Assembly (NCBI RefSeq): GCF_963576615.1
Contig: NC_088715.1
Location: 50,942,007-51,006,006 of the forward strand
DNA length: 64,000 nucleotides
Reading direction: 5' to 3'
Source: Watersipora subatra
Lineage: Eukaryota; Bryozoa; Gymnolaemata; Cheilostomatida; Watersiporidae
Of the stretch, positions 31,906 to 46,100 are shown piece by piece. Position 1 is the first letter of the stretch. Each line of letters begins with the position of its first letter. The notes beneath the pieces are model-generated. The model was not told where the DNA came from, searched no databases, and saw only the letters and a program-made list of their open reading frames with translations. A program made the translations under genes and the position numbers.

Positions 31906-33604
31906 ATAAGCTAATCTTAATTTTTTTTGAAAAAATGACAAAGAGGTATTTTTATCAGAAAAGTTATTGTGGATTATTGAACCTTAACTTGGCATCTAAC
32001 GTAATAAAGTAAATACTGTTTACTGAAATGTTGTCAATAGTGATTACAAATAGAATATGGCACACTGCACCATTAGTAAAGCAAGCTGCATTGTAACCTA
32101 AAAAGCAACAGCACACACTGCTTGTCTTTCTCACACGTTTCGAGTCATTTGAAGTTTTTCTATTTGGGTATTCACTAAGTGGCTGGTGCATACCGTATAC
32201 CAGAAGCATTGTAAAAATGTTCTTTTCTTATGTGTAAACTTCAGCGGTAGGCAAGAGTGAGCGGTGTGAGAATCTCGTAAACCAACATCATCTGGAAGAA
32301 GCCTGCATATTTGTTTGAAAGCACAGCTTTTGTTTCAACAAAAGATGACAAAGTAAATAGTTCTTATAGGTAGGAAAATTGATGCAGGCATCGACCTTTT
32401 TACTCCATGTTCTCTGTCGCATCTCTGCTAAAACCAGCACGCGTTTAGTGCTTGCTGAGAGCTTTCTACGGTGACCCACTTGTTGTGCAGTGACCTGTTA
32501 ATATATTTGGTACTTTAAAAATGGCACAGAATATATTTTTATTTGGTTTAGGGGAAGTGAGTTTTTTTTCAGATTGAATAGTTAAGCAAAACCAAACATG
32601 GATTTTCTCCCTCGGTTAGCTGATTGCTCAACAAAAAGTTGCTGAAATTATGTTTTTTTATGATATATAAAATAATAATAATGGGATCATTAAAAACAGC
32701 TATAACTCAGTAACTTTATTGGTCAATATACAGTCAAAGCAGTCCTCATTTGAAATCTGTAATGTCATCTAAACCATCGTAGAAGAAATGTTCTTTGCTT
32801 GCATGTTTACTAAAACAGCCAACGTCTCTTTGCTGAAGAGCAATGTCCTCTAACTTCAGTTTGTGAAGCCAACTTTTAACTATTTGAGAAACTTTAAAGC
32901 TAATTCTTTCTCTTGTGGTCTTGGTTACATCATGCCTCGATATTGCAATGCTATGAGCTACAAGCTCTCACTTGTCTGAACCACACTAGTTAATTCACCC
33001 AAGGTTAGTAAACAGATAGCAAGTATACAGGCCACTGACCTAGAGTCATCTGATTATTGTGTGATTTGATATGCACTTCTGTTGGCTAACTTTATTTAGG
33101 CTGCTCTGTCATCTCTGAAGCAGATGCTGGCAAATTGCCAAATCTGCTATTTTACTTTGAAAAATAACGCTCTTCTGTTTTTTGGCTGTTCTGCTAATCT
33201 GAAAGCATTTCTACGCAACTATAAAATGAGCTGGGATCATGCATGGCTAGCCTCAGGCTATATTTGCTTACTTTGCCTGCTGATGGGGAAGCAGTAAGAA
33301 TATATCATTAAGTAAACAGCTAGTCGAGGGAAACAAATTCAAATTTATTTTTGCTTTAATTTCTAATTTAATAAAGCTGCTTCTGGCAAAACCATTATAA
33401 GTCTTTTTAATGTTGTTTTTAAAAGACTATATAGGTTTGGCACTCACCACTCTTATATTTTCATATATAATTATTTGCAAAAATTATTGCAATAATATTT
33501 ATACATAATAACTATTTTATGGCAGTTATAAGTAATATAATTATATTAAAATTATAAAATTTAATTATAGTCTATTATAAAAATAATTATTATTATAATT
33601 ATAA
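31906..33604. other. No gene recognised
   Basis: AT-rich, including a very TA-rich stretch at 33460-33605. The missing membrane-anchor exon of fucosyltransferase paralog 2 should lie here or further upstream. One weak candidate (33227-33292, MSWDHAWLASGYICLLCLLM) ends in the wrong phase. Confidence 0.4.
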
Positions 33605-33965
33605 TGTAGTAGGTAAATGCCCGGTGTTGTGAGGGAGGAAGGAGAGGGTAATAAAAAACTGCTTACAAACAATGGCAGATAATGTAGTTCCCATTGGCTA
33701 ATTTGAGTAAGCTAATATACATATTGCTAAACTTACCAATAAGAGCCGTGAGAGCAAGTTTTAGTGACAGTGCGCGTAATACAGCATCATTGTGCTTATT
33801 TTAACTGATGTAATGACAATCTGCAAAATGAACTCGTTGTATCCTGTATAACTCAATTGGTTAGATTGTTGCCTTACGAAATGGTGGTTCAAAGCTCTAA
33901 TTCAGTGTGATGCAGACTTTTGCATACACACAATGTACAGACTTTGAGATTTATATATATAAAGT
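33605..33965 (+). repeat. Family A SINE-like repeat
   Basis: Starts TAGGTAAATGCCCGGTGTTG and GGTAATAAAAAACTGCTTAC, has a tRNA-like module at 33848-33900 (TAACTCAATTGGTTAGATTG, GGTTCAAAGCTCTAATTC) and ends TTTATATATATAAAG. Confidence 0.72.
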
Positions 33966-34107
33966 ATGCTCCTGATTAGAATTTTCTTGCAGAAAAAATA
34001 CAGCAATTTCATTCAAAAAGGGAGCATTTTTTTGCTGCTTTATACTTGCAGTTTTACATTCGATGGAAACTTAGTCTAAAAGCTATAAAAAAACTTTTTA
34101 ATTGAAG

Positions 34108-37054
34108 ATGGGATATACTTATCAAGAAAATATGATGGTTTACAGACCCAGAAAGACGCACGAACTCTCATCCAGAGTAATTTGTACAAAATGTCAGAGT
34201 CAAGAACAAATGCTTTACCTTCTCACCAGTCTTCTCATGTTGGAGCTTTGGCTCCTCCAACCCGCTTTAGCACAGTTTTTCAAAAGAACAATTGGCCTAT
34301 GGTACAGACCACAAAGAAGCTGAAATCAGAACTACAGAATCAAACACCTCTGATTCTCCTCTACCATAAACTTCATGACAAACCCAACTGGTGGTTCACA
34401 TCCACAGACAAAGATTTTAAACACTGCACTTACAGCTGCCAGGTGACCAACAACATCTCCCTTTTTCCACAAGCTGATCTGGTTCTGTTTGAGAGCCCAA
34501 GGTTCATGGCTAGAGAGGGGCAGTCAATTAGACTGACATATTACAGGTTAGTAACAAGGCCATGCTTCATAAAACCATTTTTTATGCACACTATGATTAT
34601 ATAGTTATGATAATATCATACGATGGTTTCAAACTATGTATTTCAGGAGTTACTATAATTTCTACTACTCTGGCAGTTTCATGGGCCGTGAGATATCGTC
34701 AGTTGTAATAGCTATATGCATAACTATTCTTTAATTCAACAAGGTGGGCAAGTGTTGTTGGTGGTAGCGCGCCTGGCTGCATGATGGAACATCCAAGATT
34801 GATTTCTGTGTGAGCATATCTTTTTTCCTATTGCTTCTCTGCGTGGCTTCACCCAAACAGATAAACATGGCTGTTGTTATGGCAAGGACTAGGTGAATGC
34901 TGTAAGAGTGATAAAATAATTACTTAATTGACTTGAATAATAATTTTAAGTAATTTACCTGGTAAGCTGGTTTAGATCTTTACCATAATAAGAGCCATGT
35001 GTGAAGCCGGCTTAATAATGATTCCTGTTAATAACCAATAGTATTGTTACAAGTGGTTTGAGTATTTTAACCGGTGTAATGAATATGATCACAATCATTC
35101 ATCACTATGGTCAGCTGGACACGTAGTTTATTGGTTAGTAAGCCTGTCTGCAAACCCTCACGTTCCGAGTTTGAATCTAGTGAAAAGCGAATTTTTCGTT
35201 CTTCAAGTGTTATCACTATAACTGGACAGATGAATCATAGATGATAGATAGACAAACATCATTATTTATATATAGATAGATTAGCCAGTATTTCTAACAT
35301 TTTTATATGCTTATACCGTTCAATTTAGCAGTCTTAAAAATATCTAAATGCTTTTGTAAGCATTTTACTGTTCAGTTTAGCAACTTGAAAAAATTAAAAT
35401 ATTTTAATATTTTTGTAAGCAAATTATCATGAACTACATATTTAAAATGTGCGAATATGGCTTTTGAAGGCCAACTTAATGTCACAGAGTACTTCTATTA
35501 AAAGCCATCAAGGTGTGAGCAGAGCTATAAATATTTATTAAAAATTGTTTTTATATTGATTAAACAGTTTAGAGCAAATATCTGTTGAAAAATATTATTG
35601 AAATTTTTTTATGTGGTTTTAAAAGTTTAAAGGTGGACTTGCAACAAAATTCTGTTCGTTCGTTTTTGAGCTTTTAAGAGCTTGTAATCACCTTTCCACA
35701 TATTTTGCACCTACAACACAACAGAGTAAGACATGGTGAATCTTTTCATATCAAATAACGATAATGTGAATTTTGTTGCAAGTCAACCTTCAAGTATATA
35801 GCTTAATGTATATTTCAATATACAGCTTAATGTATAGTTTATTACTTAATTTAATTTATAAATTTACTTACAAATTAACTATAAATTCTAAATATATATT
35901 AATTTACTTTTAATTTCATTTTAGAACATAACTGCATGTAAAAGCACCTCAGGCTTGCTAAAACTCATTGATTTGGGTCATGTGACAGGAGCATAAACAG
36001 AATTAAAGGAGTTTAAAATCAGCAGGTTTTTTATGAAGCTATCCTCGAAAATTTAGTATCATGTTTGCTTAGCTTACTGAAAACTGTTTATAAGAGCATT
36101 GTTGCACAAGTAATGGCTTTATGATTTTGGCTAGACATGTCCGAGTCCAGCGGCAGGGAGGCAGCGAGAACTGAGGGCATGCCCAGTTGCTTAAAGCGAT
36201 TTAGGGTTGGATGCCAGTGGCTTTTTGGGAATTGAATCCCACCTGTGGCCTGCAAGTTAGGCTTTCTAGACCACGATTGCTCTCCCGAGCAAGTAGGAAG
36301 GCAGTGACTTTTCTACTCGCTTGTCTTAATTTATTTTTTAATTCATTTAGTTATCTGATGTGCCATCAGCACTATAAGTCATAGCTATGCTTATTTATCT
36401 ACTGCTGGAAACAGATGCAGGACTTCCCATGGTATACGATAACAACTTTTACTTAAGATGTCTGAAGGGTACTACTGATAATAGCCAAATACCTAAAACA
36501 ATTTTGTTCGAAGTGCGGAATACAATGTCAACTACCGAACATGCTTTTTGTTATAGGGTACCAGTACCTTCATGGGCAGTGTCCTGCACCATGAGATATT
36601 GTCATGAGTAGTCAGCATGTGCATAATTAACACTTTCGCTACTAAATTAATTTCTAATTACATTATTACAACAATCATTATACAATCAATTACATGAAAA
36701 ACAATTAAATTATACAATCAAATGAACCTGTATCATTATTCGTTATGTTACTCCACAAATAGGACAGAAGTAGTAGCACAAATTTGGTCACTGCTACATT
36801 AACCACAAACTATCAAAGCTACTACTGTTTCAAATAATGTAAAAGTTACATGGTTATATCTATCTACTTGTCCTAACCCATATTAGGTCAATAGAGTTCT
36901 GATAGTATGACTTTTAATGCAAACATTAAAAACTCTATATTAAAACTCAACTATGAAGATTTCTAATTACTTATAAGCCCACCTAATATATAGTCATAGA
37001 ATATATACTAATATAAAAAAATGGAAATATATAATATATACATATATATTATGA

Positions 37055-37118
<64 letters not shown>

Positions 37119-40100
37119 TGATAGAATAAATACTGATCATAAAAAAAACTTTAAAATTTTGCTTAAAAGAGCTTTTAACTTTGTCACATTTTAATTTAGT
37201 TTAGTTTTAGTTATTTCATGAGCGGCCAATGTTTTTTATTGTTTTAAAACCTTTGAGCTATGACAGAGATAGTTTTAAACTTTTGGAATGGGGTGTGATT
37301 TTACAGTTTAAGTTAAACAAATTGGTGTGTGACATATCTGTCTAGTTATTTTTCTTTATAGCCATTGGCATGTATTTTCAACAGAGCTCAACTTTGCCCA
37401 ACCTTTACATAAAAACTTTGTAAAGGTTGGTCAAGGTTGAGGTAAAAATATAGTATTTTGCAATCTTTAAAATTGGCCAAAGAGTTTCCAGGTAGCCGGT
37501 TTCAATTTTATATTATGAAACATGCTATGGAATATTGGTTGAGCTTGATATAGTCTTTTTCGTAAGTGGTATGGAAAAGGTTTGCAATACAGCTTCAACT
37601 AATTCAGGTAGAAATGTAAAAAATAGTTTTGCTAAATTCCATTGGTCTACTTTATATACAAGCAATTCTAACCAGGAGAGTGCTAAAGAAAATAGATTTT
37701 AAGCATTATGTGATTACCATAGCAAATAGCAAATAAAAGTGGTTAGAGAATTATTTCTGCGTTATCTCCGCCTCTTCAACAGCTCTGGAGTGAGAGTTTT
37801 GTGAAGACCCTTAAGATTTTCTGGAAACTGTTAAATCTTTAATATACTTTTTTAAAAGTTTTATCAACTAATGTAAGCAAATCGCAACCAAATTTTTGCC
37901 TAAATTAAATTGAACTATCGCAGATTCCAAAGTAAATTTTTCATGAACCAACATGTTGAACTTTTGTGAACTCGCAAAGTAGCTAACTTAAAAGAGAAAT
38001 TACTCTATTTAGATTGATTTTATTTGTTTTAAAATGTGGTTAATCAATGTGCAAGGGTTGACACTTCTTGATGCGAGTGTTTTCAAAGTTATTTAAATTA
38101 AAATTACAAACACTTTATCTATACCGTCTGCGCGTCTTTTTTGTAAATTGGATGCTAGTTCAACATTCTATGTTTTTTTCATGGTGGGTCTCATTTTAGG
38201 TTACACTAGTTGGTCAATACAACATCGCATTAAATTTGCGCTTACGGTAGTTATAGAAATTTAGTCAGCAACTAAAAATACTGTCATGCAGGTGATTGGA
38301 CGTTTTTTTTATAAACTTTGAGAGCAATTACTATCCTTACAAAGTGTTCAGAGCACTTAGCAAAAAGGCGCTATGTAGCTAGGTGACTAATACGGAACGT
38401 CTTACATACTGGAGGCATTAATAAGTTTCAAGAGAGATATTCTGATGAACAAGTTGTTGTAACTTGCTAGTTATAGTGATAACATATAGTGATAACATAT
38501 AGTTATAGTGATAACATATAGTGATAACATATAGTGATAACATATAGTGATAACATATAGTGATAACATATAGTTATAGTGATAACATATAGTGATAACA
38601 TATAGTTATAGTGATAACATATCATCGTTACTCTAACTATTTCTAACGCCAGAAATATGTTTTTTGATTGTAATTACAAGCAAAAAGAGAGTGAAGAGAT
38701 CAAAAAAGTGCTGTGTAAACTAATGTACACCCCTTTTCTTGTTTCATGAAGGGGTCTATACTCATTCTGGTATAAATGCTCAGCCTAAACCAAAGATTAG
38801 AGGTTGGGGAATAGTCGCATTCAACGGGATTGGAACATGCCATTTGCGGCATAGTAGACCATCTCGTCGTAGTAGACATCTCATAGTAGACAACTGCGTC
38901 AATCAACTACCTCGTTGTATTCTAGAATAATTCTAGAATAACGCTGTATTATTATATACATAGTTATTACGTGTACGCCTGATGATCACGGCACACGAGA
39001 CAGCCAGAATGTTAGAAATTATAGTAACCCCTGACATATTTTGATACCAGCATATCATATTATCATAACTATATCGAATAACTTTAATTTTCATATCAAT
39101 AGCAGCTAGTCAGTTCAAGGTCAATTTGATTCACGCGGGTCAGTTACTATACAAAAACTTGAGACGCCTGCACAAAGCTGTATCAGTATGCAGGACATGA
39201 ATACTCAATATTCCGCCTGTTTGTCTCTAATGATAATACTTGGGTTTGTGTCTTATAACATTTTTCCTCTCTTGCCTGTAACTTACAAATCATAGCATGC
39301 TATTGTAAGTAACATATAAAACTCATAGTGGTTTAAATTGGTTGGTTTTTGTAACCAAGAATTTAAGATGCATCATTACAGCAATGCATCTGGAAGCCCT
39401 TCACAATCTATGCCTGACCTAGTTGTACTGATACAACTATACGATTAGGACCTTGCGCAGTGAAAGCGCTTTCAGATTCCGTACGCATGTCCCTCGGGGG
39501 TATACATGAAACAATGTCCTTCAATAAATGTTGGTATGCACAATGGTAATCATCGAAGCTTAGATACATCAATGTTCTTGGAGTTATCCCCTTCCTACCT
39601 CTTGCAATCAGATGTAATCGACTTGGTTAGTACATTGTCCATCAGAAAACGACTAGCAGACAAATTGAACAGAAAAACATATTAGCATTCACTGATCATA
39701 TATATTACACATCAAGTACTCTGTTATCATAATTTACAAACACTGACTACCTACAAAGATCTCAGGCTATGGTTTATTATAAGTCAAAAGGAACACCTCT
39801 GCAAAAACCTACTGCAAATGACTCATATATACTGCAAATACCTTCTGCCAATGACTAGAACCTACTGCGAATGACTCATACCTACTAATGACTCATACCT
39901 ACTGCCAATAACTTGTACCTACTATTAATGACTCATACGTACTACCAACGACTTGTACCTACCAAAGATTCGTACTAACCAATAACTTATAACTCATACC
40001 TACTGAATACCTTTAACCCAGGTCAGAATTGGGCTAGAAAACGAACACAATGAATTACAGTAAATAATTATCACAATAGCGCTCCAACATTTGTTGGTTC

Positions 40101-43100
40101 TATCTTATGAAGCAGGTTTAAAAAACAAATTACTTTCATATGAACAGTTTTGACTATTGAATTGAGTCAAATTATATTTATGTATGTATATATTTATTTG
40201 TATTACTTTTAAGATAAATTCATTACTTGTACGCGTTCTGTGAATAAAAACTGTTGCAAATTGCGGATGTGTATTGGGTACATCTACACATAAAATAAAG
40301 ATTGTAAACAGGAAACTAAGCAATTAAGATTTTATAAAAAGAAGTTTTTTGGAATTTTAATACATACTGAGTAAAATAGCTATGGTAAAAGTTGGTGTGA
40401 TACCTGTACTACTCTGAGGGTAGCTTGTTAAATGGGGTGAAAGGTCAGCTACTTACAAGTGATTATATTCAAATAGCTATTATTTAAATAAAATTTAGTG
40501 ACTTTGCTAAATTTTTCCTCAAAGGTTCACAATATAAACTATCAGGTGGATTATTAGTAGCTGTTCATAAAATATTGCAGGACAGATGGCATATGGCCTA
40601 CCGAGAAGGGAAACCCAAACCAAGTACGCATGTTTTACGCTCGAGAACCTGAGACAGCAGTGCTAAGTGGAAGAGGCCTTTCCTTTGCTCGATACATGTT
40701 CAACTACACTATAACCTTCCAGCAGAGTGCAGATATCTTCTACCCCTATGGACATACTGTCAAACGCCCCTCCCCTGGAAAGATATCAGGTATAAGTCCA
40801 TCTTAGGCCATTATAGATTTTTATATTCAAAGGCGTTTGTGATTAAGATAACTCAGGTTCTATGTTAACGTATATCAATCTATCAAATGGCTATATTATC
40901 CTATCTTATAGTCTACCATATTATACCATGTTGTACTATACTATATTATTTTATACTTTATAAATTATATTATTTCATATTATACTATAATAGCATGCGG
41001 GGCAGTCCTGTGCACCATCCCAGATCCTAATGAGTAACCACTCAATGCATAATTAACTAAGTGATAGAAGGTGACTGAGTGGTGCAGTAGTTGTAGGTGT
41101 CGGATTGTAGAGCGGAGAACCAGAGTTCAATTCCTGAGCAAGACAATATTTTGTCTTTACGCTTTCAGCATGGCTTTAGACAGATAAAAACTTATCTTAT
41201 TATCATAAAGATTATACTGTATTATAATGTACTATGTTATGTTATAAGATAACATTGAGTCAAGATTTGCTGAGCAACCTTGCAGAAAATTGTGATGAAA
41301 ATATGTTAGCTAAAATCAGTTACATTGTCCGGTCTGAGATGGTTTGTATTCTTTGGTTTTTGCTTTGGGCATGATATTTTGCAGGTATATTTTTAATAAT
41401 GGAAAATTAAAAGCGTTGTCATAGTTGTTTGTTTTCTTATACCGAGTTTGTAAACAACAAAATTCGATTTTATGGCATATCGGCATGAGTCAGTTGATCA
41501 GTAAATGACATATGATCATGCCATAGTTCTCTAATTTGTGCTCAATAAAGACCTGGTCTGATCAATGAACCACCCTTACTCTTTGCATACAGTATCATGT
41601 TACCTTAGCTTTAATAAGCTCTCACTGATCGCGATCCAAAAGTCAGGACAGGAAGTATTCAAATAGGTTTCCTCTCAAAAAACTAAACTTTTTACAAATT
41701 CACTAAAACTGTTCTACCATTTGTTTTCCTGGTACGGCAAGCATACCATGGCTACATATGTTTGCATCGATAATTACCAGGGGTCAGCAACTGAAACTTT
41801 TATTTTTATTCATCGGCATCAAATTTTTCTAAGACTTTATATTTATTTATTTCCAAACAATGTAGAAATTTTTTTCAAATATAGTTTTGCAAATTGTTAC
41901 AAAATTATTTTTTAGTGTATAATTGATCCGTCCATGTTGTTGAAAAGCTTTTGAAAAGTGCAAAACCTAGATGAGATAAAAATCAAATCCTTCATAAACA
42001 GGCAAATTCTGTGTGACTTTGGAACTTTGACCTTGACCTTGTTTAGAATAATTATAAACTTCTAACAAGCAACTTTTAACCTGTTTGCACTCGTCAGTGT
42101 TAGTGATGTCAACCTTTCAACCTTTCCAGACCTAGACTAACCAAACTTTTTGCTATTTTCAGGAGCCCACAAAACAAAGCTTGTTTTTTGGATTGTTTCA
42201 AATTGCAAACCTAAAAAAAGAATGCAATACAAAAAGGAACTGGAGAAGTATATACCGGTAAGACAAGAATTTAATAGTCACATTTATGATTCATGTGAAA
42301 TTTGTAAACATTAACTATAAATATTCATGACCCAACAAATTTGCGGAACTATTACGCACTGTTCACAGGTCGACATGATCTAATACAGTTCTAATACCTT
42401 AGCTTCTGTTCACAGGTTGATATGATCGGGGCGTGTAATAAAACCTATGGAGACCCTTGTAAGCGAGATTACAGATGTACCTTGGCATTAAAAAAACAGT
42501 ACAAGTTTTACTTGGCATTTGAGAACTCGCTGTGCCAGGAATACATCACAGAAAAGTTCTGGAAGGCTCTCAACGAAGGAATGGTAGGTTCATGGTTAAA
42601 GAAGGAAGGGTGAGACAACTACTGGCACTAGCTATTTATTGCTTTGATTCTAAAATATGATGTGGGTTCTATAAAATCTTGTTTGGTAGCTGAAAAGTAA
42701 AATTATTATCAGTCTACATGTATGTATATACTGTTACTACTAGCACTAATCTATGTATATACTGTTACTACTAGTATTAGTCTATGTATATACTGTTACT
42801 TCTAGTACTAGTCTATATATATACTGTTCCTGCTAGTACTAGTCTATATATATACTGTTGCTACTAATACTAGTCTATATATACACTGTTACTACTAGTA
42901 CTAGTCTATGTATATACTGTTACTACTAGTACTAGTCTATGTATATACTGTTACTACTAGTACTAGTCTATATTTGCAAGTACTACTACTAATACTGTGA
43001 TTGCATCTAATGCTCTCACCTGAAAAGTATGAAGGCTGCATGGTTCACACTATATCGCCATATCTCGGCATTGATGCCACAATAATTCAGTGATCCTCGA

Positions 43101-46100
43101 TAATAACAATGTTCACACTGTCACAAACCTATCCGCGTTTGCATAAGCAAATACTCCATGACGTAGTGTTTTCATTTTTTATTTTAAGTTCTTGCAAAGA
43201 AACCTCGTTGTTTTTGCGTGCTTAAATCAAATACTAGTCTCGCAGCAACTATTTCACAGCACATTGTAAAGGCAGTTGTCTATGCTTAGCGAAATATCGG
43301 GAACTTTTGACAGCTGCAAACTTTACTAACATTTACGGTTTACAGTTCACATAATCGAGACGATGAACTCCAAAAGGAAAATGCCAACTAATGGCGATGT
43401 AGTGCGAACCAACCTCCAGGCAATTTCTACATGACATGCTCCAGCAGGTGACTCACAAGTATTTCTCAATATGTTGACAGGTTCCAATAGTCATGGGAGC
43501 ACCCAGAAATGCATATGAAAGAGTAGCTCCTCCTCACTCTTTCATACATGTTGACGATTTCTCCTCTCCTAAAGAACTTGCTGCCTATTTACTTGATCTA
43601 AGTAAGTTTTAATGCTACAGAATTACATCATATAGGTATGCTATAAGGAGTGGCTATGCAAGCTGTATCTACTTTAGCAAATTCTCCACTATTAAATAAC
43701 TATTAATACATCTTTGGAGTTGTCATACTTGTTAGAATGCAGACTATTTTTCCATATCAATCCAACCTTGTTAATGTCACAATAGAGCTTAGTGTTTTCC
43801 GGTAACTACTTATTTTTATGCTTTTTTCATGCTATATTGTTTTCATATTTGTAGTTAATACTACTTTAATCCTTTTAATATCTCACTTGTCATATGCTCA
43901 TTTTTATGTGAGTCTTTCATATCTGCTTTTTGAAACTCGCATGCATTTATCTGCTATTCCCTATCTTTTGGTTTCTGACAATACCATTTCTAATGCCTTT
44001 TTTGCCAACACACCCAATACAGTAGCATCTCGCATAATGTACACCTCTTTTCACATAAGTTTTACCCAACATAAAGAATTTACGTAAAGTATTTGATTCG
44101 TGTTACATAAGAAATTTCATATAACGTGAAGCGTCAAGTCGGTGCAAGCTCTCACATTTGATTTGAACAAGGAGAGTCCCATAATTAGCCTTAAATCAAA
44201 GTATCGTTTTTTCTTTTGTTGCACCTGAAAGAGAAAACGACTAACATGTATCTGGGGTATCTAAGGTATATTTTAGATTTTGTTTCTTTTGCTTTGTAAT
44301 ATCAGTATATTGTATTTCAATTACTTCATATATACATACCGATGCATTGCAAGATTGTGCCTAAGATTTTAAAATTTTGTTACCCTTTTTTTGTACTTTG
44401 TCTGGTTTTTATTTTTATTTTGTGGGTTTACTGATAGAAATGAAACAGAAAACAATGACAAGTTGAGTTGATTTGTTTTCATTTTTAAAGACCAAAGGAG
44501 TGAGTTTGAGAAGGTCTTAAAACGGATTAGCCTATTTTCATGTGTTTTATGCTCCATATAACGTAAAAACCTTGTGACATAAACGGAATGTTCTAGGAAC
44601 GGGTTATTTACATTGTAGGGGCATCTACTGGACTCCTTAACATATACCTGTTAGTACCATTTTAGCCTTCTTTCTCTTAACTTTTTCCCAATCTTTTTAA
44701 CACTTGCATTCTCTCCTCTGTCACACCCATTCCTGATTATGCAAAATTTAGACACTCATTCATTTTTGTCATTCGTTCATTCTAGTCACTTGCCCTTACT
44801 AGTCACCTGTCAATTTTAATCACCTGTTCAATCTAGTCACTCTAGCTCCAGCTCCTCTCTTTCTTCTAATTTCATTGCCTCTACAGAATATAGCTGTAAC
44901 TAACCTCGTTATTAGTATAAGTTAAATTTATAAAAAAGTTTTGTAAATTAAGTTGCGCAACGGCGAATCACTGCATTTGTATGCTTTGAATAGATTCCGA
45001 GTTGCTTCCACTCTAAATCATAGAAGCAGTAAAATCTGAACACATGTGACCCTTTTTCTTTTTCTAATTTATGCAAAGGCATTCGCTATGAGAAAGTGTA
45101 TCTACTTTAAGAAGGTTTCTTTTGAGAATGCATCGCGAATCTTAAAAATATATATATACTCCGTGCGACTCCAAGCATTTAAAACAGAGTGTGAATCCAT
45201 TGGCAGCCAGCATCTATGCACCCATCCGAAGCATGGAAATGCAGTGAATATCTCAAACAGCTAATATTTTTACAAGTAAAAGCAATATCCTTCCATACGA
45301 ACAGTAGTTATTGCAACTTGTAAAAATGGTAGTGTGAAGTTAGCATGTTTGTGTGGTTGGCAGATAAAAACAACAGTCGATATGATGAATATCACAAATG
45401 GAGGGAGACTCATGCTGTGCAGTGGAACTCAGCTAATTGTGACATCTGCAGGTCAGTGCTTGCTCCTGTTTATTACAATTATTTACTCTGAACTGATTAT
45501 AATAATTTATAAACGTCTATTATTATGTTTATAAGCAAATTATAAACATTTGTTATAACCATTTAAAGATGAACTGGCACTAAATTTTTAATAAATTTTA
45601 TCAAAAACTATCGGTATTTTTCTATCATTTAGGATTGTTTTTGATGTTTGAGGTGATTTGATTGCCAGGATGTTTCAAGACTACAATTGAAAAAAATGAT
45701 CACGATTAAAACGGTCAGATCAAGTGAAAGTGTGATTATTGCAAAGAGACTGACAGAATAGAGACATGCAGCGCTTCAACTTAAACGCAACAGCTAAATA
45801 CCAACTATCACAATGGTAACAATTAGTGACGTCATTTAGCACATTTTTTTTCTGAAAGTTAATCTTGATCAAGTTTTATCGATTTTAATCTTGAAAAATC
45901 CAAGCAGTCAGATCACTTCAAACTTCAAAAACAATCGCAAATAATAAAATAATACCGAATACTTTCTGATAAAACCTACAAATATTTGTGTAAGTTCATC
46001 TTAAAGTCTCTTGTTCTATTTACTATTTGTGTCGATAGAGTTGAGTGTCACCATGTACCTCCAATAGCGACTGTGACAGCAAAAGGTGGATGCTTGTTTT

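Noticed and set aside
33227..33292. Candidate anchor exon for paralog 2 (MSWDHAWLASGYICLL...)
   Set aside because: It ends in phase 2 at its GTAAGA donor, whereas the exon at 34108 needs phase 1; the hydrophobic stretch is also short.
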